Below are positions 1-6,123 of a DNA stretch of 9,471 bases, one piece after another. How positions within the stretch are numbered: position 1 is the stretch's first letter; every line of letters begins with the position of its first letter. The notes below the pieces were generated by a model, which worked only from the letters and a program-made list of their open reading frames with translations, was not told the origin of the DNA and searched no databases. The stretch is from Burkholderiaceae bacterium (GTDB lineage Bacteria > Pseudomonadota > Gammaproteobacteria > Burkholderiales > Burkholderiaceae): contig CANISN010000046.1 of assembly GCA_947470165.1 (NCBI GenBank), positions 1-9,471 on the forward strand, in the 5' to 3' direction. The position numbers and the translations under genes are program-made.

Positions 1-1151
1 ATAACGCGTGTCTCAAAAAAGTTTCTTTCTTTTTTCAGATCAATCATTTCTGACATCCATGGGAATGGATTCTCTTCATTTGGGAACATGGCGTCAAGTC
101 CTATTTGCAAACATCTGCGGTTACAGATGTATCTTAGGTAGCCTTTGAACATCGGCGCATTCAATCCGAGCACTCCGCGAGGCATCGTATCCTCTGCATA
201 ACGGTACTCTAATTCCACTGCTTTTTCGAAGATCGTTTTGATCTCATCTTTGAACGCGGAAGTCCATAACTGCGGGTTCTCCAGCTTGATTTGATTAATT
301 AAATCGATACCAAAATTGCAGTGCATAGACTCATCACGAAGGATGTATTGATACTGCTCAGCGGCACCCGTCATTTTGTTTTGACGACCCATTGCAAGTA
401 TTTGCGTAAAACCAACATAAAAGAACAAACCTTCCATCACACATGCAAAAACGATCAGTGAACGGAGCAACATTTGATCTGCTTCTAATGTCCCAGTTTT
501 GAAATTAGGGTCAGTCAAAACATCAATAAATGGAATTAAGAACTGATCCTTAGCGCGAATAGACTCAATCTCGTTGTATGCATTAAAGATTTCGCTCTGA
601 TCTAAACCTAACGATTCCACAATATATTGATAGGCATGAGTATGAATTGCCTCCTCAAAAGCCTGCCGCAATAGATATTGGCGGCATTCTGGAGCGGTAA
701 TGTGGCGATAAGTACCCAAAACAATGTTGTTTGCTGCCAAAGAATCAGCTGTTGTGAAGAAACCCAGATTGCGTTTAATAATGCGGCGCTCATCTTCAGT
801 CAAGCCATTAGGATCTTTCCAAAGCGCGATGTCGCGATTCATATTGATCTCTTGAGGCATCCAATGGTTTGCGCAACCAGCTAAGTATTTCTCCCAAGCC
901 CACTTATATTTAAATGGAACCAATTGATTCACATCAGTCTTGGCATTAATCACGCGCTTATCAGCAGCATTGACGCGCAAAGCTGCGCCGCCGGCCAATG
1001 AAGCAACTTGCTCAGATGCAGACTTGGCATCTTGAGGGGCTGCGATAGCAACTTCGTCTGGCTGATGACGTTTTAGCTCCGCCACTCCTGGTTGTGGTGC
1101 TAACCCAGCCTTCATTAGCGCAGGACTAACTTCTTCTTCCCAATTCAACAT
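1..1151 (-). CDS. nrdB: Class Ia ribonucleotide reductase, beta (radical) subunit NrdB, 3' end cut off by window edge
   Basis: NrdB houses the diiron-tyrosyl radical that NrdA uses to reduce ribonucleoside diphosphates to deoxyribonucleotides in the cytoplasm. I translated 383 codons from the ATG at 1151; the frame is open to the left edge and ends in FFETRV, which in relatives lies about 15 residues before the C-terminus. All expected metal ligands are visible: D136, E167, H170, E240, E274 and H277 (motifs EEAIH and RDESMH). Y174, four residues after H170, is the radical tyrosine, which makes this a tyrosyl-radical class Ia enzyme. The first ~70 residues are a variable, Ala-rich leader. A strong ribosome binding site supports the start. 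It lies 44 bp downstream of nrdA on the same strand, so nrdAB is almost certainly one operon. The C-terminal tail that docks on NrdA is not in the window. Confidence 0.97.
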   Translation of the reverse strand, partial: MLNWEEEVSPALMKAGLAPQPGVAELKRHQPDEVAIAAPQDAKSASEQVASLAGGAALRVNAADKRVINAKTDVNQLVPFKYKWAWEKYLAGCANHWMPQEINMNRDIALWKDPNGLTEDERRIIKRNLGFFTTADSLAANNIVLGTYRHITAPECRQYLLRQAFEEAIHTHAYQYIVESLGLDQSEIFNAYNEIESIRAKDQFLIPFIDVLTDPNFKTGTLEADQMLLRSLIVFACVMEGLFFYVGFTQILAMGRQNKMTGAAEQYQYILRDESMHCNFGIDLINQIKLENPQLWTSAFKDEIKTIFEKAVELEYRYAEDTMPRGVLGLNAPMFKGYLRYICNRRCLQIGLDAMFPNEENPFPWMSEMIDLKKERNFFETRV

Positions 1152-1155
1152 AATT

Positions 1156-1162
1156 CTCTCCT
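1156..1162 (-). promoter_or_regulatory. Ribosome binding site of nrdB
   Basis: Read on the minus strand this is AGGAGAG. AGGAG sits 6 bases before the ATG at 1151, a near-ideal Shine-Dalgarno position. It is much stronger than anything upstream of nrdA, ypjD, ffh or proS in this window. Confidence 0.85.
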
Positions 1163-1195
1163 AATTCCTATTTTCTCATTGAGTCAGCGAATGGC

Positions 1196-4162
1196 TCACT
1201 GACATGCTTCACATTCTTCAAAGCCTGTATCACCTGGTCGCATTGTGCAAGCTGGACCATCAGCTTCTTGTGCAGCTGCGGCATCCGTGCCATTCACACC
1301 ACCACCGCTCGATACTGAATTGAGTTGACCGCTAGTAACAGTCGATTTCTCAACGTGTGTTGCAGCCATAGTACGAAGGTAGTAAGTAGTCTTCAAGCCA
1401 CGAAGCCACGCCAATTTATAGGTGTCATCTAATTTCTTGCCTGATGCGCCACCCATGTAGATGTTGAGCGACTGCGCCTGATCAATCCACTTCTGACGAC
1501 GTGAGGCTGCTTCAACCAACCAGCTGGGCTCAACCTCAAATGCAGTGGCATACAAATCACGAAGGTCTTGTGGAACACGATCAATCTTAGATAGAGTGCC
1601 GTCAAAGTACTTCAAATCAGCAATCATCACTTCATCCCATAGGCCACGATCCTTTAAATCTCGTACCAAATACTCATTTACCACCGTGAACTCACCAGAG
1701 AGATTGGATTTAACGAATAAGTTCTGGAATGTAGGCTCGATACAGGCAGATACACCAATAATGTTGGAGATCGTTGCAGTAGGCGCAATCGCTACGCAAT
1801 TGGAGTTGCGCATACCATGCTGCTTAATGCGGGCACGTAAACTATCCCAATTCATAGTGGAAGAGCTATCCACCTCAAGATAACCCCCACGCTCTTCGGC
1901 CAATAATGCCACCGAATCTTGCGGAAGAATACCCCGATCCCACAGAGAACCTTTGTAGGTGCTGTAAACGCCACGCTCTTCGGCTAGCTCATTAGATGCT
2001 TGGTAAGCGTAGTAGCACACCGCTTCCATAGAAGAATCTGCAAACTTAACCGCTTCATCGCTTGCATATGGAATACGCTGCATATGCAAGCAATCCTGGA
2101 AGCCCATGATGCCCATGCCGACTGGACGATGCTTCAAGTTAGAGTTACGCGCTTTAGCAACAGCGTAGTAGTTAATATCTATGACGTTGTCCAGCATCCG
2201 CATTGCAGTGCGAACTGTTTTCTGGAGCTTCTCGTGATCCAAAATCATCTTGCCAGATGCATCGGTAGTCATGTGCGCTGTCAGGTTTACAGAACCCAAG
2301 TTACAAACAGCAATTTCGCTCTCATTGGTATTCAGAGTAATCTCAGTACACAAGTTAGAAGAGTGAACTACGCCAATGTGTTGTTGCGGACTACGAATAT
2401 TGCAAGGATCTTTAAATGTGATCCATGGGTGACCAGTTTCAAACAACATACCCAACATCTTGCGCCATAATTGTTGCGCAGGAATGCGACGGAATGGCTT
2501 TAGTTCGCCAGCATCTGCTTTTTTCTCATAGGCAACATAAGCCTCTTCAAAAGTCTTGCCATATTTGTCATGCAAATCGGGCGTATTTGAAGGTGAGAAC
2601 AATGTCCACTCGCCACCCTCCATCACGCGCTTCATGAATAAATCCGGAATCCAATTCGAAGTATTCATATCGTGCGTGCGACGACGGTCATCGCCCGTGT
2701 TTTTACGCAACTCAAGAAACTCTTCGATATCTAAATGCCATGTTTCCAAATAGGCGCAAACTGCACCCTTCCGCTTACCGCCTTGGTTCACAGCAACTGC
2801 TGTGTCGTTTACCACTTTCAAGAATGGCACAACACCTTGTGACTTACCGTTAGTGCCTTTGATATGACTTCCCAATGCGCGCACGTTTGTCCAGTCGTTA
2901 CCTAGGCCTCCGGCATACTTAGACAGGAGTGCATTTTCTTTTAATGCCTCGTAGATACCATCAAGATCATCATCCACCGTTGTTAAGTAGCAGCTAGACA
3001 ACTGTGGACGTAACGTTGCCGAGTTAAACAAGGTTGGCGTGCTAGACATGAAATCAAATGTGGAGAGAATTTCATAGAATTCGATTGCGCGGCGCTCACG
3101 ATCCAGCTCATTCAAAGATAAGCCCATTGCAACACGCATGAAGAAAGCTTGCGGCATTTCAATGCGACGCTCTTCAATATGCAAGAAATAGCGGTCATAC
3201 AGAGTTTGCAAACCGAGGTAGTTAAATTGCAAGTCACGGCTGGCATTTAATGCAGCAGCTAAGCGTGGCAAATCGAACTCACGCATGCGGGGATCTAACA
3301 ACTCAGCAGAAATACCTTCGTTGATATACTTCGCAAAGTAGGTACCGTACTCAGCTTGCATATCACCCTGCAAAACTTCATTACCCAAAATTTCTTTACG
3401 GATTACATGCATTAAGATGCGTGCAGTGACTTGACTGTAGGCTGGATCTTTTTCAATCAAGGTACGTGATGCCAAAATTGCAGAGTCATATACCTGAGCC
3501 ATCGGCACACCATCATATAAATTCTTAATCGTTTCAGTAATGATTGGGCTTGCATCAATATTGTTTCCAAGGCCTTCGCACGCAGCCTCAATAACTGTGC
3601 GTAAGGCGGCCATATCTAGCCACTTCTCTACACCGTTATCCATTACCTTAAGACCAGATTCGCCAGCCTGGCTAGCCGCCTCAGCTTCTTGAGATATACC
3701 CTGTTGTGTAGCGCGCTCTTGATTGCGCTTTTCACGATAAAGAACATAAGAACGAGCAACGTTGTGCTCACCACTTCGCATTAATGCCAGCTCAACTTGG
3801 TCTTGAATATCTTCAATATGAAATGTTCCGCCATTTGGGCGACTGCGCAATAAGGCGCGAACGACTGCATGCGTTAATTGCTCCACTTGTTCGCGTACAC
3901 GAGCAGAAGCAGCGCCTTGACCACCATTAACCGCTAGAAATGCTTTTGTTACTGCAATCGCGATTTTGGACGGCTCAAATGCCACCACAGAACCATTGCG
4001 ACGAATGATTTTGTAATCGGTTAATTGGGTGGCCTGAGTACCACCCACACCTCCAGCAACAAAACCGGCTGATGGGGCTTGATTCATCGACTCTGAAGGA
4101 TTCATCCCTAGATTAGCTGTGCCGGCAGTCTGTCCTGCTGTCTGTGGGTTGGCGTATGTCAT
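1196..4162 (-). CDS. nrdA: Class Ia ribonucleotide reductase, alpha (catalytic) subunit NrdA with two ATP-cones
   Basis: The 988-residue catalytic subunit of aerobic ribonucleotide reductase reduces NDPs to dNDPs with NrdB. Residues 1-48 are a low-complexity Ala/Gly/Gln/Thr leader. Residues ~49-150 form an ATP-cone (RRNG at 54-57, then a conserved FEPSKI). Residues ~170-260 look like a second, degenerate cone in which the basic RR/KR pair is replaced by VMDNG. The catalytic barrel follows: C391 and C620 are the redox pair (E. coli C225/C462), N603, C605 and E607 are the N/C/E of the active site with C605 as thiyl site, and Y927-Y928 are the radical-transfer tyrosines. The C-terminal CEAC (C984, C987) is the reductant-shuttling pair. 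E. coli NrdA is ~760 residues; the extra length is the leader plus the second cone, as in Pseudomonas NrdA. The first ATG is kept, although no clear Shine-Dalgarno precedes it. Likely controlled by NrdR, see the upstream sites. Confidence 0.98.
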   Translation of the reverse strand: MTYANPQTAGQTAGTANLGMNPSESMNQAPSAGFVAGGVGGTQATQLTDYKIIRRNGSVVAFEPSKIAIAVTKAFLAVNGGQGAASARVREQVEQLTHAVVRALLRSRPNGGTFHIEDIQDQVELALMRSGEHNVARSYVLYREKRNQERATQQGISQEAEAASQAGESGLKVMDNGVEKWLDMAALRTVIEAACEGLGNNIDASPIITETIKNLYDGVPMAQVYDSAILASRTLIEKDPAYSQVTARILMHVIRKEILGNEVLQGDMQAEYGTYFAKYINEGISAELLDPRMREFDLPRLAAALNASRDLQFNYLGLQTLYDRYFLHIEERRIEMPQAFFMRVAMGLSLNELDRERRAIEFYEILSTFDFMSSTPTLFNSATLRPQLSSCYLTTVDDDLDGIYEALKENALLSKYAGGLGNDWTNVRALGSHIKGTNGKSQGVVPFLKVVNDTAVAVNQGGKRKGAVCAYLETWHLDIEEFLELRKNTGDDRRRTHDMNTSNWIPDLFMKRVMEGGEWTLFSPSNTPDLHDKYGKTFEEAYVAYEKKADAGELKPFRRIPAQQLWRKMLGMLFETGHPWITFKDPCNIRSPQQHIGVVHSSNLCTEITLNTNESEIAVCNLGSVNLTAHMTTDASGKMILDHEKLQKTVRTAMRMLDNVIDINYYAVAKARNSNLKHRPVGMGIMGFQDCLHMQRIPYASDEAVKFADSSMEAVCYYAYQASNELAEERGVYSTYKGSLWDRGILPQDSVALLAEERGGYLEVDSSSTMNWDSLRARIKQHGMRNSNCVAIAPTATISNIIGVSACIEPTFQNLFVKSNLSGEFTVVNEYLVRDLKDRGLWDEVMIADLKYFDGTLSKIDRVPQDLRDLYATAFEVEPSWLVEAASRRQKWIDQAQSLNIYMGGASGKKLDDTYKLAWLRGLKTTYYLRTMAATHVEKSTVTSGQLNSVSSGGGVNGTDAAAAQEADGPACTMRPGDTGFEECEACQ
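2060..2091. repeat. Perfect 11-bp inverted repeat inside nrdA
   Basis: GCTTGCATATG (2060-2070) is an exact inverse of CATATGCAAGC (2081-2091), with a 10-base spacer. It covers NrdA codons around residues 691-701 (CLHMQRIPYAS). The mRNA could form an 11-bp stem in the coding region. It may be only a coincidence of codon choice; no function is known. Confidence 0.6.
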
Positions 4163-4228
4163 ATTTTTTCTACTTATATATAGTTATTTGGACAAAAATC
4201 GTTAAAAAACAATAGGGTAATGTAATAA

Positions 4229-4252
4229 TTAGACACTACATCTAGTGTCTAA
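4229..4252. promoter_or_regulatory. NrdR box, promoter-proximal (10-bp perfect palindrome)
   Basis: The 16-mer at 4233-4248 (ACACTACATCTAGTGT) matches the published NrdR-box consensus acaCwAtATaTwGtgt at 14 of 16 positions. The dyad extends beyond the box: TTAGACACTA (4229-4238) and TAGTGTCTAA (4243-4252) are perfect inverse copies around a 4-base centre. NrdR is a zinc-finger/ATP-cone repressor of ribonucleotide reductase genes; its gene is not in this window. The site lies about 15-30 bases downstream of the predicted nrdA transcription start, a position suited to repression. Binding is inferred. Confidence 0.88.
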
Positions 4253-4263
4253 AAGCATATTTG

Positions 4264-4279
4264 CTACTAAGTATAGGGA
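4264..4279. promoter_or_regulatory. NrdR box, distal and weaker, overlapping the nrdA -10
   Basis: CTACTAAGTATAGGGA matches the NrdR-box consensus at 10 of 16 positions, including the outer C and G and most of the AT core. Its centre (4271.5) is exactly 31 bp from the centre of the near-consensus box (4240.5), leaving a 15-bp gap. That is the tandem spacing known for NrdR sites, about three helical turns. On its own the match would be weak; the exact spacing makes it credible. It covers the candidate -10 hexamer. Confidence 0.7.
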
Positions 4280-4341
4280 ATTATTCAGAGTTTGGTAAGA
4301 TATTTCTGATGAAAATTGATAAGTATTTTTCCCTATATTTA
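4268..4341. repeat. Imperfect 13-bp inverted repeat flanking the nrdA promoter
   Basis: TTCCCTATACTTA on the minus strand (4280-4268) recurs as TTCCCTATATTTA on the plus strand (4329-4341), with 12 of 13 positions identical and the first nine identical. The arms are 48 bases apart and bracket the -35 region. The inner arm is part of the distal NrdR-like box and carries the -10. The outer arm may be a further regulator contact or a remnant of a duplicated promoter element; function is unknown. Confidence 0.5.
4270..4298 (-). promoter_or_regulatory. Candidate sigma-70 promoter of nrdAB
   Basis: On the minus strand, TTACCA (4298-4293) and TATACT (4275-4270) are separated by 17 bases. They match TTGACA at 4 of 6 and TATAAT at 5 of 6 positions. 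Transcription would begin near 4263, giving a leader of about 100 nucleotides before the nrdA ATG. The -10 lies inside the distal NrdR-like box and the near-consensus box lies just downstream, as expected for a repressed promoter. Confidence 0.6.
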
Positions 4342-4353
4342 CAAGAAATTAAG

Positions 4354-4419
4354 GCTCATTTTAGTGCGACATGAGCAGCCCTTTTTAACTAAAGGGCAAG
4401 AAAGTGAGCGTGTACTCAC
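4354..4419 (-). terminator. Three tandem hairpins downstream of ampD, possible termination region
   Basis: Read on the minus strand after the ampD stop: GTGAG/CTCAC (4419-4415 and 4408-4404, 6-base loop) followed by TTTCTT; GCCCTTT/AAAGGGC (4397-4391 and 4384-4378, 6-base loop); and GCTCAT/ATGAGC (4376-4371 and 4359-4354, 11-base loop) followed by a mixed T-rich run. The first is the best intrinsic-terminator candidate but its stem is short, and the strongest stem (7 bp) has no T-tract. The cluster probably ends or protects the ypjD-ampD transcript and separates it from nrdAB. Confidence 0.4.
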
Positions 4420-4435
4420 ATACTGACTATGAACC

Positions 4436-5251
4436 CTATCGGGATTGCAATCCGAAGGGTAACTTTTCGGCTGGAATGTTGTTTTTACTCTGAAACTTTT
4501 GCCAATCAAATTGCGTACCTGGATCGCTTTTCCTTCCAGGAGCGATATCGCTGTGTCCAGCAAATAATAAATGGGAGTAAACAAGCTCAAGTTGAGCGCT
4601 CAAATTAGCAAGTGCAACATATTGAACATCTTCGAACGGGTGCTCGCCATCACCCTCCAACTCAATACCAATTGAAAAATCATTACACCTTTCCCGACCC
4701 AAAAAGGAGGAAAGACCCGCATGCCAGGCTTTATTCAGAGTGGAAACAAATTGAATGATCTCACCACGACGAGAAATCAAAAAATGGCTTGAGACTTTCT
4801 GATCGGCAATTTCCTCAAAATAAGGGTGTGCTGAAGGATCAAGCTTATTTTGAAAGAAATCCACAATAAATTGAGTGCTATTGCGCATCATAAATCCGCC
4901 GGGCGGCAAACTGATATGGTGAATTACAACTAAATCAGGTTTGAGACCTTCAGGCCGAAGATTCTGATTAGGAGAAATACGCCACGCAGCAGAGCCAAGC
5001 CAGCCCTGCGCATCCAAACTATCGAGATGCTCTTTAGAGCAATAGTAGCGATCCTCTTGGCTGATCGTATCCGACTTTGGAAGGTGCACAGAACAATGGT
5101 GACACTGCACAATAGCTTCTGGCTCAGCGACTTTGTTTTGCTCTGCTTTAGTCTTGGCGGCCTCGTCCGTGTTGAGCTTTGCCTGTTTTTTTCCCTTAAA
5201 CCAAAGGTAAAAAAGTCCAATACCCGCAAGCAATATAAACCACTTAAACAA
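4436..5251 (-). CDS. ampD: 1,6-anhydro-N-acetylmuramyl-L-alanine amidase AmpD fused to an N-terminal membrane-anchored CxxC module
   Basis: Residues ~79-271 are a complete AmpD, the zinc amidase that removes the peptide from anhydromuropeptides in peptidoglycan recycling. H111, H233 and D243 match the zinc ligands, and E197 and K241 the catalytic pair; HISLPPG, GRERCNDFSIGIELEG and GHSDIAPGRKSDPG are family signatures. AmpD normally begins near GWL (83-85 here) and is ~185 residues and soluble. This protein has 271 residues. Residues 1-18 are one hydrophobic helix followed by KGKKQAK, then a charged linker, then C50-x2-C53 ... C71-x3-H75, a likely metal knuckle. That front half resembles small betaproteobacterial 'PP0621 family' proteins. 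Positive charges after the helix suggest the amidase faces the cytoplasm. The only in-frame start is TTG, since a stop lies two codons upstream. It follows ypjD by 3 bases, so translational coupling is likely. AmpD identity is firm; the module's function is unknown. Confidence 0.94.
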   Translation of the reverse strand: MFKWFILLAGIGLFYLWFKGKKQAKLNTDEAAKTKAEQNKVAEPEAIVQCHHCSVHLPKSDTISQEDRYYCSKEHLDSLDAQGWLGSAAWRISPNQNLRPEGLKPDLVVIHHISLPPGGFMMRNSTQFIVDFFQNKLDPSAHPYFEEIADQKVSSHFLISRRGEIIQFVSTLNKAWHAGLSSFLGRERCNDFSIGIELEGDGEHPFEDVQYVALANLSAQLELVYSHLLFAGHSDIAPGRKSDPGTQFDWQKFQSKNNIPAEKLPFGLQSR

Positions 5252-5254
5252 AGG

Positions 5255-6103
5255 TCATACTTTCTGAAGAATCACTTCCAACACAAACCGACTACCAACA
5301 TAAGCAAGCAATAAAACAACGTAGGCACTCAAGACCCAGCGGATTGCCGCCCAACCACGTAAACCAACCCACCAGCGGGCTATCAGTAATCCAGCAAACA
5401 AGATCCAGGAGACAAGCGCAAAAATAGTTTTATGGTCAAACACAAAGGGCTTGCCAAATAAGGCTTGTGAAAACAATAAGCCGGAGAAAACAGTCAACGT
5501 TAAGAGCGCAAAACCAACATACAGTAAATTAAATAACAGACCTTCCATTGTCATCAGTGGCGGTAAATCTTCCAACCAATGGGCCAGACGACTATTAGGA
5601 ACAATCGCTAATTGACGATGCAAGGCGCGATCATAAACACTCATCAACATAGCCTGCATAGCCGCTAGACTCAATAAACCCACTGAAATAGTTGCCACAA
5701 TAAAGTGCGCCTTGAACCAAGGATCTGAAACGGCTGTGGGTGAAATTAATACGCCAGGAAAAAAGATTGGGAGCAAAGAACAAAATAAAGCAAATAAGAT
5801 TGACATCCAAAGCAAGCTAGCGATTGGCAAAAACCATGATTGAAACCAATAAAATGCCAAGCCTACCCAGGCTATCAGGGACAAGTCCTGAGCAAACCCA
5901 AAGACAAAGCCTTGGGATGTAAAGACAGAATCATGTAATTCAATTCCATGTAGTATCAAAATCACGAAAATGCCAGCTTGCATCATCCCGGTAGAAAGGG
6001 CGGATTCCTTGCCCGACTTAGCCCTCTGGCTCAAAATCAGCAATAAAAGCACATAAAGGGCCGCTGGAAGCCAGCCGTAACTTGAGTAGCCTAAAATATC
6101 CAT
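5255..6103 (-). CDS. ypjD: Inner-membrane protein YpjD, cytochrome c assembly (CcsA-like) family
   Basis: A 282-residue polytopic protein with about eight membrane helices (roughly 9-25, 39-54, 69-86, 89-107, 130-152, 190-212, 224-242 and 251-275). It resembles the cytochrome c assembly family, with conserved KAHF (H133) and DHKT (H224) histidines and a C-terminal RGWAAIRW segment. True CcsA/CcmF haem-handling proteins carry a tryptophan-rich WWD motif; I do not see one, so a direct role in haem ligation is not supported. YpjD-type proteins are commonly encoded next to ffh, as here and in E. coli, but their role is poorly defined. The ATG at 6103 is 20 bp from the divergent ffh start. No clear Shine-Dalgarno precedes it. 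Its TGA lies 3 bases before the ampD start, so the two are probably one transcript. Confidence 0.85.
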   Translation of the reverse strand: MDILGYSSYGWLPAALYVLLLLILSQRAKSGKESALSTGMMQAGIFVILILHGIELHDSVFTSQGFVFGFAQDLSLIAWVGLAFYWFQSWFLPIASLLWMSILFALFCSLLPIFFPGVLISPTAVSDPWFKAHFIVATISVGLLSLAAMQAMLMSVYDRALHRQLAIVPNSRLAHWLEDLPPLMTMEGLLFNLLYVGFALLTLTVFSGLLFSQALFGKPFVFDHKTIFALVSWILFAGLLIARWWVGLRGWAAIRWVLSAYVVLLLAYVGSRFVLEVILQKV

Positions 6104-6123
6104 CTGTAAAGTCTAATCGATAA

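Noticed and set aside
2000..2470. A 156-codon plus-strand ORF antisense to nrdA
   Set aside because: It lies wholly opposite conserved NrdA catalytic sequence and looks like no known protein; long antisense frames are common opposite coding DNA.
4177..4205. A second nrdA promoter, TTAACG (4205-4200) and TATATA (4182-4177) with a 17-base spacer
   Set aside because: Both hexamers match only 4 of 6 in AT-rich DNA and the leader would be under 10 bases. The TTACCA/TATACT pair fits the NrdR boxes better.
4163..4435. DnaA boxes, as found upstream of E. coli nrdAB
   Set aside because: No good match to TTATNCACA was seen on either strand; TTATCAATT is too divergent.
4339..4590. An 83-codon minus-strand ORF running from inside ampD into the intergenic gap
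   Set aside because: It begins within the AmpD catalytic region in another frame, is Ser/Cys/Arg-rich with no recognisable motif, and runs through the hairpin cluster. It is a frame shadow of ampD.
4952..5020. A separate AmpD start that would split the fusion into two genes
   Set aside because: No stop interrupts the frame and no ATG with a ribosome binding site lies near the AmpD domain boundary. A TTG at codon 79 exists but has only a poor AAGAG-like sequence upstream, so the single ORF is preferred.
5027..5314. A 95-codon plus-strand ORF antisense to the ampD N-terminal part
   Set aside because: It lies opposite the ampD membrane helix and linker and over the ypjD-ampD junction, with no ribosome binding site and no family resemblance.
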